Source: Terfezia claveryi | Lineage: Eukaryota; Ascomycota; Pezizomycetes; Pezizales; Pezizaceae | NCBI GenBank assembly: GCA_015179025.1 | Contig: WHUX01000045.1 | Coordinates: 295,709 to 359,708 of the forward strand | Length of the DNA stretch: 64,000 nt | Reading direction: 5' to 3' | Shown here: one piece after another, positions 23,476 to 34,037 of the stretch | How positions within the stretch are numbered: position 1 is the first letter of the stretch | Layout: each line of letters begins with the position of its first letter | Translations under genes and position numbers: made by a program | The notes under the pieces: generated by a model | Told to the model about the DNA's origin: nothing | The model's database searches: none | What the model saw: the letters and a program-made list of their open reading frames with translations, nothing else

Positions 23476-24809
23476 AATGATCGAGGCGTGAGTAGTCAGG
23501 ATGGAGTCTTTTGTTGTACAAATGTTGTGACTTGATTTATTTTCTTGAGCTGTGTATTTATTTGTGACGGAAGGAGGCTTCTTGTACTATTTGGCACTAT
23601 GGTTGTAGTTCTGGATTGTATGATCGCTTTATATTCTGAGATTTCGATGTTGGTTTCTATGTATAGGGAGGAAGGGGTGGCGGCGGAGCTGGCATTTTAT
23701 GGAGCAGTGTAGCTAAATTCAGTGGGGGCTTGAGGCATTTAGATATTAGTTTATGCAACTACGCCCGCAATAGTATGTACTTATAGGTATAGTCATGCAT
23801 GAGATTGATTATGGTTGACGTCATGGAATGGTGTGAAGATGCCCAGAAATTCAGCCCAGGGTTTCCCTGAATGAGAACATTGTAGTTGTATTTTTGAATA
23901 GATGCCAGTGCGACTAGCAATATCTAACATCAGTGCATCCTTAGAACGGTTACTTGAACTCTTTGTGGATGCAGGATTTCAGTCGAACCCCTCATATCTC
24001 ATATCCGATCATCTGGGACTGGAGGGTGACATTGTTTGGATTTGTATCTCTGTCTTCCTCGGGAATAATAAAATACGAAAAGCTGCGCTTCTCATTAGAG
24101 ATTTCGCCCCGTTGTTAGAACGGACTTGAACTATCCGTGCCTAGGGTCCTGGCGGGGTCCCCCCCCCTTTCGAGTGTTCAACCTATGCTTTCTCGGGAAC
24201 AAGAAGCGGGTACAGCCTTACGAGCCTGAGAAAGAACATAGGAAACCACAGAAAAATCCATTCATCATTCAGCCATGACTTCCGTGGCGCCACCCCTTGT
24301 ACGGGATTGAGATTTGGGAAGAAAGTCTTGACGAGGTCTACCGTCAATTCCTTATCCTCTTCCTTAATGATGTTCCCGCGTCCACCGTGCCTATCTCATC
24401 TGCTTGCTCCCATGAGCTTTCTCACCACCTTCCCAGACAGTCACCGGCAGTTTAGGATAGGGTGCTTTCCGGCCCCTCCATAGCGTGATTGTACTGATTC
24501 TTCCCGTATATAAATTCCTCTACCAGCTCAAAGCACTAATTCCCCACTTCGTGTTACTGATTCCGTTCAATCAACCTTGCCAGCTCGCGAGCCGAATTTT
24601 CCGTGTTTTCAAAAGATGTGGAATATTATGACGAACTATCTGGACGGAGTTAGCACATAGAGGCTTGGCATGAGCCTAGCGTTCGGCCTGTGGTTATCAT
24701 GAGATTTTTGCCTACATTCTCACAAATCTCAGCCCATCTCCCATCTACATACACACAGATTCTTGTCACCTTCACCCTTTCACACCTTCCCACCCCCCTT
24801 CATCACTAA
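23476..24809. other. Intergenic between the Gln-rich gene and the Crinkler-type gene
   Basis: It begins with the 3' UTR of the Gln-rich gene. A 75-codon frame at 23902-24129 is open but unrecognised. Pyrimidine-rich sequence and repeated CACCTT/CACC words lie just before the next start codon (24760-24809), as in many fungal promoters. No TATA box close to the start is clear. Confidence 0.4.
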
Positions 24810-27293
24810 ATGCCTTGGCTTTTCTGTCTAGTCTGGGGTGACTCGGATGCCGAACCCTTTCCAGTGATGGTTGACGGAGGAGATACGGTTGGGGTGCTCA
24901 AGAAACTCATCAGGGCAGAGATCCCAAATGATTTTAAAGATATCGATCCTCATCATCTCAAACTCTGGAAATGGAATAAACCCGACATGGTTACAGACTC
25001 GGACCTGGATAGCAACACTGTGCTGAATCCGATGGTCAAAATCGATGGTATTTTCAAAAATGACCCTCCTCAAGAAGCGTGCGTTCATATCATCATTAAG
25101 ACTCCTAGGCCTGGTAAGTGAGACTCATTTCCTTCTTGAGTACGCCTATTTGCTAATGTACTGTCGTGGTTAAAGTGACTAGTGCTGGTAAGTAACACTT
25201 ATTTACCTCCGAGGAAGCCTTACCCCCCTCAGGATGCACATCAAAATCCTCATCTCTTGACAAGCAATACTAACATGATTTAGTGCGCTATGTTTCTACG
25301 CAACCCCTCTCTTATCCTTCCGATTCAGATGAAGGGCCGGACAGTATGGTGATAATATCACTTTGCATATCTACAGATTACTGACATTCACTTCATAGCA
25401 TCTCTCCTTGTTAGTAAGCGAACTGCATTTAATGCCTTTCCCGAAGGATTCGAACCACAAGGTACACCTGCCACCGGTAAGCAACACTTACTTTGTTTCT
25501 AACTACAATACTTGAGGATTTCATGCTATAATATCAATACCACCTCCAGCTCGCCTTTTTTTTCTTTTTTATTTGCCATTATCTAGGATCTCTTCATACT
25601 GACGTCAGAATGTTTATGCTAATCTCTTCCTTCAATTATTTAAACTCTCATTTACCATACAATCAATTTCTTATGCTAATAATTTTTTTTTTCAAGGCGC
25701 GGAGGGTGGAAATCAACGTCCATGCAAAATTCCACACCTAAACAAGGATAATAGAGCTTACCTTTGCTGGAGGTGGTGGCAATCTGTGCGAGACCTTAGG
25801 TTTGGAGATACTAGTATAATCACATTCCCTGTGAACATACTGGGTTTTGATCGTTTTGGGTCGGCGATATTGGTGAGGGATTCTTACAAGTACCTCTATA
25901 ATAAGATTATCTGGAACCAGTTTTGCAATACCGGATATTTCGATCATGCTGACTCCAATACCGCTGACTCCAATATCGTTGACTCCGTACCTGTACGCAC
26001 TGCAATCACGGGCTCACATATCATAAACGGTACACCGGGCATTGGAAAAACGTTCTTCGGAATTTATCTCATATGTCGTTACGCACACGAATTTCCACAT
26101 AGTAACATCGAGTGGGAAAACGACTCTCTACGAGTAATTTTCCTTGCAGATGGTGGCATCCAATATCGGCTATCTGGCTACAGCATCATTTCCATAGAAC
26201 AGCATGGCGAGGGGGATTATATAAACTACTTCATGGATGGAGCGTTTTACATTGCAGATGCCATACAGCCCACAGCGGGTCAGTTCAGGCCCTTTGTGCT
26301 AGTGACCTCTCCACAAGCGGCACGCTACAAGGAGTTGGCAAAGCAACCTAATGTTGAGATGTTGGGTATGCCCACTTGGGATCATGTGGAGTTGGAAGAG
26401 TTACGGAAGTTGCGATTTTCTTCAGTCACTCAAGCAGACCTTCAGAAATATTTTGACAAATGGGGCGGAGTCCCACGATCAGTCTTGGAGAGAACAGACA
26501 GCATATATCAGCAAGACTTGGAAGATATCTGCTCGACCGTGGATATTGATATGTGCATGAGGTTCATTGGGACATTGCGCTATAATTCTACAGCTGTCAG
26601 CGGGACTGTGTTACATATGAGTGTAACGTGCGAGGGACTTTATGCGGACCGCCGAGTCAGATTCGCTTCTCTTTATGTCGAAAACATGGTCATCTCAACC
26701 TATGAAAAGGGTAAGAAAGAAGATATCATTAAGTATATCAGGGAGACCGAACAGAATAACGAACTTTCGTCAATGAGGGGATTTATCTTCGAGGCTGTGG
26801 CACATCGTATACTTAGGAGGGGGGGGGTGTTTGAGGTTTGTATTACCGGGTTCATAGTATTACGGATTTCATATTGATATGCTGTTAGATTCGACGCCTG
26901 GGGCATCCGATCAAGGAGAAATTGCCGCTTCCTGCGACTACACTGCAGATCTTCCGCACGATTGGCGAGATTAAGCCTGCCTTTTATTGCAGACCACACA
27001 GCAAAACATTTGAGTCTATTGATGCACTTCACATTGGCCACGGAGATTACGATGAGTTATTTCAAATGACGGTTGGAAAACAGCATGGTATAAAGGTGAA
27101 TGGTTTAGAGAATATCAAAGCCAAGTTGACAAAGAAAGTTCGTTTATACTTTGTTATTCCCAACGATGCATATCCTAATTTTATCAACCCACAAAATTAC
27201 CTCAATTTGCAAGGACAAAAGCATCAAAAAATCCCCAAATGGATAAATGATGTGGAACAGTGGGCGTTGAGATTGGATTATACGACTTTTTGA
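24810..27293 (+). CDS. Crinkler/RHS-type protein: ubiquitin-like header, P-loop NTPase, REase-like C-terminus
   Basis: Six exons read in frame: 24810-25113, 25176-25187, 25284-25343, 25399-25476, 25697-26835 and 26889-27293, 1998 nt (665 aa). Residues 1-60 match the Crinkler N-terminal ubiquitin-like domain (LFCLVWGD..., a central LKKLI, then HLKLWK). The fifth exon holds a Walker A motif GTPGIGKT and the family's later signatures LVTSP, MPTW and WGGVPR. Before the last intron the typical RGFIFE/GG pair appears, and the last exon holds SIDAL and FQMTV, the metal-binding part of a PD-(D/E)XK-like nuclease. In known CRN and RHS proteins the NTPase is thought to control a nuclease acting on nucleic acids in the nucleus. 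No secretion signal is seen. It may be an intracellular defence or conflict protein rather than a secreted effector. Family assignment is firm; the small exons are less so. Confidence 0.8.
25114..25696 (+). other. Intron-dense linker of the Crinkler-type gene
   Basis: Four introns (25114-25175, 25188-25283, 25344-25398 and 25477-25696) separate exons of 12, 60 and 78 nt. All four interrupt a codon after its first base, so each small exon can be skipped without frame change. Donors are GTAAGT, GTAAGT, GTATGG and GTAAGC. Every acceptor ends in AG; the last follows a long T run. Confidence 0.55.
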
Positions 27294-27405
27294 TAATTCT
27301 TTTTTTTTTTTTTTTTTATTACGAGAGCATTATGGGGGGTTATATTTTTCAAATGGTTAGGTACTGTACTTTAGTGAAGTCAAGCAGGTAGTAATCTCTT
27401 TTTTA

Positions 27406-27700
27406 CCCGAATTCACACGCACCAACATCATAGTCTCATGCCAAGACCCCTACTGCTAAGATGTTCTAACGAACGCAGTGAGAGTCTTGGTTCTTAACTA
27501 GCAAATTCGTACTTCTTTAGATTTCATAATGAGTAAATAATATTACTCATGTGATTGTCCCCATGACCGTTCTCTCCTACCGCATCTACTGGTGAGCAAG
27601 AGACCTGGTCAGTTTAGAGACATAGGTCGAGCTTATGCAGTAAGTGACACTACAACGGTCCATTTTTGGGGAAAAAGTGCACAAGGTATCCGAGCGCAAA
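27406..27700 (+). repeat. Foldback element, left arm
   Basis: 295 bp, inverted partner of 28147-28441. Differences lie close to the inner end (TTTTTGGGG against TTTTTTGGG, and GCACAAGG against GTACAAGG). Confidence 0.9.
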
Positions 27701-28146
27701 AATAGAGTGGATGATACTGTTCAATCTGATCTACAAGAGACCATTTTTTGGAAAAAGTACACTGCGCAAACTGATCTACAAGAGTCCATTTTTTTGAAAA
27801 AGTATACTGCTAAGGATTTACATCGGTTTCATCCTCCACATTCTCAGCCAAAACAACATATTCAACCTCTTCATCGGAATCCAACTCTTTTTCCCATGGC
27901 CCCACCACAAGATTAGGTAGCCCTCGTACATGCAGTTGATGGTCTTCATTCCCAGTTGGACAAAGTGAAATACCCGTCTGCTTAAATGCCTTAATAATGG
28001 TATCTCGCTTATGTTCATGAAGCCAGCTGCCACTGCATGTGTAATTGCAATTCGGCGATGTTGAATGCTAGTATCTTCATCCTCATTTGCCAATGTTTCC
28101 TCCAGAATATCCGCAATTTTATCCTTTACTAGCTTGTTGATAATCG

Positions 28147-28441
28147 TTTGCGCTCGGATACCTTGTACACTTTTTCCCAAAAAATGGACCGTTGTAGTGT
28201 CACTTACTGCATAAGCTCGACCTATGTCTCTAAACTGACCAGGTCTCTTGCTCACCAGTAGATGCGGTAGGAGAGAACGGTCATGGGGACAATCACATGA
28301 GTAATATTATTTACTCATTATGAAATCTAAAGAAGTACGAATTTGCTAGTTAAGAACCAAGACTCTCACTGCGTTCGTTAGAACATCTTAGCAGTAGGGG
28401 TCTTGGCATGAGACTATGATGTTGGTGCGTGTGAATTCGGG
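28147..28441 (-). repeat. Foldback element, right arm
   Basis: Inverted partner of 27406-27700 and equal in length, so the whole element could fold into one long hairpin with a loop of 446 bases. Confidence 0.9.
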
Positions 28442-28481
28442 TATCTACGCCTAAGCAATTCAATAGCCAAGCACCTTGCTA

Positions 28482-28811
28482 CTACTGATACCCAGCGGAC
28501 AAAAGCTTGAAACCATTCCTCACCAGCTGAATGGTAATGACCAAACATGCCATAATAACAGGGACACTATCAGTTCTCGACAGGCATGAATCCAACTTTT
28601 GAAGGTCCATCTTGTCTATGCAGGTGGATTTGCAGTGTTCAATAATGATTGGAACGTGTTTATTGACATTCCCAATCAGGAACCCAGTAACCAGTGCGAT
28701 AACGCAGAGGGCGACTGATCGGTAACATTGGAGGGGTTTGTTGAGGAGGCTGGGCGTGTGAGCGGTAGGAAGGATAGGCGCCTTGGATACGGTGGCTGCG
28801 TATGTGTTCAT
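28482..28811 (-). CDS. Small membrane protein, two predicted transmembrane segments
   Basis: An ATG at 28811 opens 109 codons. Two hydrophobic stretches (about residues 33-48 and 83-97) flank a loop with two close Cys (CKSTC) and a third further on. The order of membrane segment, Cys-containing loop and second membrane segment recalls the start of the larger membrane protein at 43548, but sequence likeness is weak. The gene ends 40 bp from the foldback element. Function unknown. Confidence 0.45.
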   Translation of the reverse strand: MNTYAATVSKAPILPTAHTPSLLNKPLQCYRSVALCVIALVTGFLIGNVNKHVPIIIEHCKSTCIDKMDLQKLDSCLSRTDSVPVIMACLVITIQLVRNGFKLLSAGYQ

Positions 28812-29253
28812 GAAAGGGTCGGTGAGTGGTGGTTTGAAGGTTGTTGGGTTGAGTATTGGTTGTGGTTGGCCTAGGGTATGTAGGAGGAGTAGGAGTGCTG
28901 TAACATCGTGCTTGTTTAGTAACGTTTCCCTGTCCGCAGATACCTGACTTGATCTCTTGACATTTGTATTATATTATAGTACTACCTGTTGTGGATTGGT
29001 GGAGTGGCTTACTGTGGAAGGAAATTATTGGTTTATTGTAAGTGTTTCGTTAGATCGTTGAATTCCTGTAATCGCTGTGACGGTCTCTGTTTTGGAAGTT
29101 GAGTACTTTTTTCTGGATGATCTGAATCAGAGATAATGGGAGGATCTGTTTGAATATACAGCAAGAATTGTTTGGTGCCAACCAGATTAGCTTAGAATAG
29201 AACATGGCACTAACCAACTTGCGTAATTACAACAAAGAGATAATCCAGATAAT
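28812..29253. other. Intergenic, nothing recognised
   Basis: Probable promoter of the minus-strand small gene. No other structure is seen until the first copy of a 10-bp target duplication at 29244-29253. Confidence 0.35.
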
Positions 29254-29382
29254 TTTTTTTATTTTTATTTTAAATACTTGTTACTCCTATGCGGCCCCAT
29301 CAGGGGGGCCATGAGGAGCCACCCGGAAGCCCGAGTGGATTCAAGGGTGAGGCAAGTTAATCTGCCATACCCACGCGAATAG
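29254..29382 (-). mobile_element. 129-bp LINE 3'-end insertion with 10-bp target duplication
   Basis: Flanked by TCCAGATAAT at 29244-29253 and 29383-29392. On the minus strand it reads from a LINE 3' region through the 35-nt hairpin (29284-29318) into an A-rich tail. It is truncated about 40 bp further upstream than the 9016 copy. Confidence 0.8.
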
Positions 29383-29657
29383 TCCAGATAATATTTGCAT
29401 CTTTCCCAAGACTTCCCAAAATCTCAATTCAATTGACTGCGACTCGCTTGGTTTTGTTCCGAGTCATCAATGGTGGGGTGTTTATGGGATAACCTCCCAT
29501 ATTCCAGCAGTAAGAGAGGTTGGATTGTAATATACCAACTGACGGGCCATTCACACTTTTTAACGTAACTATTTCTTGCGTGAGGTATTGTTAATAATTT
29601 TCATGCAATAATACTCGGAGCTTAGCGGTAGGTAGGTAAGTACCATGGCCTTAGCTT

Positions 29658-29838
29658 TTTTTTTTTTAATTTTAATTTTTATTTTTAAATACTTAGTACT
29701 CCTATGCAGCCCCGTTAGGGGGGCCATGAGGAGCCACACGGAAACCCGGTGGATTCAAGGGTAAAGCAAGTTAGTCTGCCAGACCCACGCGAGTGTAAAT
29801 ACAAATAACGAACCCGAAATGAGGCCTCATGCTGTCAG
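29658..29838 (-). mobile_element. LINE 3'-end fragment
   Basis: Same family and strand as the previous element, with the hairpin at 29699-29733 and a T-rich start that is the copied A-tail. The upstream part matches the LINE at 40895 as far as CATGCTGTCA. No clean target duplication is seen, so the right border is approximate. Confidence 0.7.
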
Positions 29839-30066
29839 CGCGTACTTTTACTTTGCATGAACTCCACCATCTCAAAGTCCACAAGAAGTTTACATGGTAA
29901 TAATGATCTTGCGGCAGAGAACATTGGTGCATAAAATGCAAAACTGCGCACGGGAAGACTAGAGTCAGTCAGGGGGGTTGAAGTTTTTATAGGGAGAGCT
30001 TCCCACCACCAATCAAAATAACCAACATCACCAGATTCTGTGGCACAAACGCGGCTGTCGATGACA

Positions 30067-31320
30067 TCAAATTCGAAAGGCTTCACCTTGTCCTAGGCCC
30101 AGTTGATTCTGTCTAATCCCAAGAATAGCCTCATTATCGGTGAAGCCCTCAATCTCATTGGCCAAGATACTGATGTTCTTTATAGTATTTGCAAGCTTAT
30201 TGGCGACCATCTCCCGCTCTTCCTCCAAATCGGCCAATCGTGCTCCAAAGGCTGCATTAAGCTCACCCACTTTGAACTCACAAGCCTGTTCCACAGCCGA
30301 AATTCTTGCCATACATTTTGCCTCTACCGCTGAAACTCTCGCCATATAATTTTCTTCCAGATCCGCGAGGAGTTTGATGATTCGTCCATCCCCATCCTCA
30401 TTTACGGTGGTGCTCACTGCCGAATTCCCAAGTAAAAACCCCTGATAATTTATTCGGCTCGAGTTTCTGATAGATTGCTGTCTTCTCTGTGCTGCTCGCT
30501 CTGCTGCTCGCTCTGCTTTACGTGCAGCACGTCCCTTTTTGATCCAGTCCCGCACATTTTCTAGGCGATTTCTGCAACGATAGTATGCAATGCTGGCTGT
30601 GGTGTGGACATCACTGTGAACTCCTGAGCAAGTAGACTTAGGAGTCCGGGGGTCGGAGGTACTGCCAACGGTATTTGCCGATGAGACCATGTTATCCTCT
30701 GGGATCGAACTGGGCCATCTGAGAACCTCCTTTTCCTCCTTTCTAGTAGCTAGCGTTGTCGTTGGGTCTATCACAGTTGGCCCACTGACGGTGGGAGACG
30801 GCTTCGAGGGCTCCGGCATAACTATCGAAACAAAGGGATCCAGCTTGGCCTGCTCGTCAAGGGACTGAGGCCTTGACGTAGTAATATCCTGTGTCGCGAC
30901 ACTATATGTAGGTGTTTCCATAACCAGATGTGTCTGTTCGCAAACGTTTTCATTTGAATTTGATTTGCATGCTGCTGCGCCTATACTGTACATTCTCTCC
31001 GGTGCAAAATCGAGATTCGAGATTTGGAGAGTTCCCAGATGATCACAAAACTTCGCTAATTCTTCACGAATACCCTTTGATATTTGTTGCCTATGGAGTA
31101 TTTTCAGATTCGAACTACTGAGGTTATTGAATGGTCCGAAGATCGAAGTTCCCACAGGCACTGCGACTGCGTCCTTCGCATTATCATCCAGATCAGCACC
31201 ATCTATCTGATGGGAGGAGTCCAGAGGAAGTTTGTCTAGAGCTGCAGAGTTGTAGTTGGTCGTACCCATGAGGTTGGTTCCGTTAGCATCTTGAGCGTGT
31301 GGGGGAAGATATCGAGCCAT
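30067..31320 (-). CDS. Hypothetical protein with basic region and coiled coil, 417 aa
   Basis: An ATG at 31320 opens 417 codons. Residues 1-240 are Ser/Thr/Pro-rich and look disordered. Residues about 255-285 form a basic, Ala-rich helix (KAERAAERAAQRR), and residues about 320-395 have the heptad pattern of a coiled coil. A basic helix next to a coiled coil recalls bZIP-like or scaffold proteins, but no bZIP signature (NxxAAxxCR) is present. A second open frame (30086 down to 29835) overlaps the end and has protein-like sequence, so the true C-terminus may be reached by a late intron or a frameshift. The start codon lies in an inverted repeat. Confidence 0.5.
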   Translation of the reverse strand: MARYLPPHAQDANGTNLMGTTNYNSAALDKLPLDSSHQIDGADLDDNAKDAVAVPVGTSIFGPFNNLSSSNLKILHRQQISKGIREELAKFCDHLGTLQISNLDFAPERMYSIGAAACKSNSNENVCEQTHLVMETPTYSVATQDITTSRPQSLDEQAKLDPFVSIVMPEPSKPSPTVSGPTVIDPTTTLATRKEEKEVLRWPSSIPEDNMVSSANTVGSTSDPRTPKSTCSGVHSDVHTTASIAYYRCRNRLENVRDWIKKGRAARKAERAAERAAQRRQQSIRNSSRINYQGFLLGNSAVSTTVNEDGDGRIIKLLADLEENYMARVSAVEAKCMARISAVEQACEFKVGELNAAFGARLADLEEEREMVANKLANTIKNISILANEIEGFTDNEAILGIRQNQLGLGQGEAFRI

Positions 31321-31542
31321 TGTTTGATTCTATAGAGTGTATTAGATCAAAAATGTGTTGAGTCTTTGTGTTGTTTATGTCAATGGAGGCGAGACTGGAA
31401 GCGAGACTGTATGTTTATGTACCGCCGTTGCCAGGCCATAAACAAGTGATCCCCTCCAGCTCGCCTCCATCACATCACATAAGCAAAACGAAGACTCAAC
31501 ACATTCTTGATCTAATAGACTCTATAGAATCAAACAATGGCT
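31316..31542. repeat. Inverted repeat mirroring the 5' leader and start codon of the minus-strand gene
   Basis: Arms 31316-31392 and 31460-31542 are inverted, imperfect copies separated by 67 bp. Each arm runs into an ATGGCT preceded by the same CAAACA context. The minus-strand copy starts the 417-aa gene; the plus-strand copy reaches a stop after eight codons. Confidence 0.8.
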
Positions 31543-32322
31543 TCTCTCATTCAGTGTAACTAGGGTGCTTGTAGGAGTCGAGGAGGGAGTTTGGGATAGA
31601 ATATTCACTCTAGAACTGAGCAGAAACAGTATAGCCACATATTAAGGAAAACTCAGCTACAAAGGAAAATCCTCCCATAATGGAACAAAGGAAATTGACC
31701 ATACCTAGTTCGGTTTGGGCTTCACCAAGTATGCAGGCTCACACTTTGCACATAATTCCTATGCTGAGTGGCCGTAACTTTTTCTGGAGCCTCGTTGCCA
31801 TTGAAGGCGTCAGGTTGATGGATGGAGAAGCAGGGCGCTTAGTCCCGCGATGTGGGGTGGAGGGTGTTGGGGTCCCTCTTTCCTCCCGTAGTAACCTGTG
31901 TTGGAATAAGCATATTCACGATAACTACGAGGGTCTGATCGAGACTAGCATATTCCCCCCACTGAGACTGTTGAATGGGCTAGAAACCTGAGAGGTTGTG
32001 TCTCCTACATCAGGATCCTCTTCCTCAAACTCTAGCTAGATCACCCTCCACACTACTCTCATACTCTGAATCTGTATCACCATGTCCTGATGCTCCATCT
32101 AGAGTGACTGGCACCATGCGGCAGAGGAATTCTATGTCATATCTAAGAGCCTGTCTCTCCTGGCTACATCAATTTCATTAAGATCAGCTAATCCTTTCTT
32201 CTACATGCGCAGGAGTGTCCTCAGGGTCTGGTTCTCTATATTTCGCGTGTATCGAGTCCCAAGACTTCGTATCAATATTAGTGCTATGATCATCTGGAGA
32301 CCCATTCGGTTCTACGGCGTGC
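31543..32322. other. Intergenic with a possible minus-strand gene fragment
   Basis: Minus-strand segments at about 32320-32200 and 32157-32028 have acidic, protein-like sequence (YREPDPEDT; YDIEFLC). They could be two exons split by a short GTAG...GATGTAG intron, ending in TGA. The upstream part would be cut at 32323 by the next element. I cannot name a family. Confidence 0.25.
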
Positions 32323-33770
32323 GACGGGGTAGTGCAACACGACGGCGATATGCAACAAAACGGCTGTAGCGCATAACTCAATGAGTTATCATTGGAATTG
32401 GATACTAGGGGGCTCAAAAGAAGCGCACGGCTTTGGAGAATACTTTTTGAAGTGCACAGGAGCCCTGGGTAATTCATTCAAGGGGGGTATCCAGATATGT
32501 GCCTAATTATGGACATACATGATGCGGATATATGTCTGAGTATTAAGTTGGAACAATGCCATTGAGCAGAGTCTGAGTACATTTCCTGGCCCTCTTTTAT
32601 AGTGTCAAAACCATGGAAACAAGTTCATACCTCGCGGTATGATGGGTAATACATGAGCATGCACCCAAAGCAGGAGGGTGAGGGTGTTGAGTAAGTCCGA
32701 AGCGCAAGTCTACCCAAAACAGTCTGGGTGAAGAGTTTAATATTTTAACAGAACTACAAGACTAAGAGCATGAAATCCAAATAGTAGGCATTTCATATAA
32801 GCTATTATTAATATACTTCGGCCTGGATTTACCTATTCTACGTAATCCAGCTGAAGATTGGCTCACAGAGTTCCTTTCTCACATGGATTTACCTAATCTA
32901 TTGAAATCTTAATATTTGCTTAGTTATATTGTGCTGTACTATTGTTTATGCCGGTTTGAAGGGGGGACCTGGAGCGACCTTGTCCAGTTCTCACTAATTG
33001 CTATATATATGTGGGACCCTAAATAGAATGTCCTCAATGAATATACTCTTCTGAGCCCCTAGGTGCTTGCCCTGAGCTGTTTTGGTCGATATGTTCCTAG
33101 AAATCTGCGACCCCCCCTGCTCTAGATTATACAGGTTTAAATCATGAGTACTGTATACTCCATTGAGGCCGGACAATGGGATATACTGAGACCCTGCCTA
33201 ATTGCATAGTTCAGAGTTTACTCCCACCTAGATACGAAAATATTAGGCATAGCCAATAACAAGATAACCCCATTAGCTCCATAATCCAGGGCTCCTGGGC
33301 GGTTTACAAATTATTCTATGGACTTGTGTGACCGTTGTGTGTACAGGACCATCCAAATCTGATAAGAACTGCTCGCGTTTAGACCTTCAGCCAATATGTT
33401 GCACTTCCGGCCACCCCCCTCTACTTTGGGTACATGCTCATGTATTATCCATTGTGCCGTGGGATGTGAACTCGGTTCCATGGTTTTGACACTATGCAAG
33501 AGTGCCAGGAAATGTCCCCAGACTCTGCCTAATCGCATTGTTCCAACTTAATACTTGGACATATATCTGCATCATGTATGTCCCCAATTAGGCACATATC
33601 TGGATACCCCCCTTGAATGAATTACCCAGGGCTCCTAGGCACTTCAAAAAGTATTCTCCAAAGCCGTGCGCTTCTTTTGAGCCCCCTAGTATCCAATTCC
33701 AATGATAACTCATTGAGTTATGCGCTACAACCGTTTTGTTGCATATCTGGTCGTGTTGCATAACCCCGTC
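32323..33770. mobile_element. DNA element with about 365-bp imperfect terminal inverted repeats
   Basis: Arms of about 32323-32690 and 33410-33770 align in inverted order at roughly 90 percent by eye, with small indels. Ends read GACGGGGT followed by two TGCAACA motifs. The middle has no open frame with transposase features and contains degraded partial copies of the arm sequence (for example near 33284-33330). No clear target duplication is found. It is older than the element at 27406, judging by arm divergence. Confidence 0.7.
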
Positions 33771-34037
33771 ACATGCTGTACTTACAGCAATTAATGAGAA
33801 TTCTCATGCCATGAACTTCGTAGATGATTATTAATAATATCACTTACTTACTCCGTACGGCTTGGTCAATTTAAAAATCACAACTTCGAACTTTAATTTA
33901 ACTTGGGCCAGCGTGGCTCCGGAGGGCCTGAAGCCACCTGTTCCTGTTTCCTAAAATATATATAAGTAAACTCAAGAAAGTATATTGTTCATCCCTAACA
34001 ACAAGGAATCTTCAACTCCGAAATTTATTTCAGAATC
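33771..34037. promoter_or_regulatory. Promoter region with TATA box for the gene at 34038
   Basis: TATATATAAG at 33957-33966 lies about 72 bp before the ATG at 34038, a usual spacing for a TATA box with a short leader. Confidence 0.5.

Larger units (their letters stand above)
27406..28441. mobile_element. Foldback-type element with 295-bp inverted repeats and TA target duplication
   Basis: Arms 27406-27700 and 28147-28441 are inverted copies of equal length with only two or three visible differences. A TA dinucleotide flanks both ends (27404-27405 and 28442-28443), and the termini read CCCGAATTC. Nearly 60 percent of the 1036 bp is in the arms. The middle holds short direct repeats of a GATCTACAAGAG/CCATTTTTT motif (27720-27810) and a minus-strand open frame (27818-28255) of 145 codons with a helical start but no transposase motif I recognise. 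TA duplication suggests a Tc1/mariner-like mechanism, but this is inference. It sits 112 bp after the Crinkler-type stop codon. Confidence 0.8.

Noticed and set aside
25440..25480. B-box-like GGTTCGAATCC on the minus strand
   Set aside because: No matching A-box and no tRNA fold; lies inside an exon of the Crinkler-type gene.
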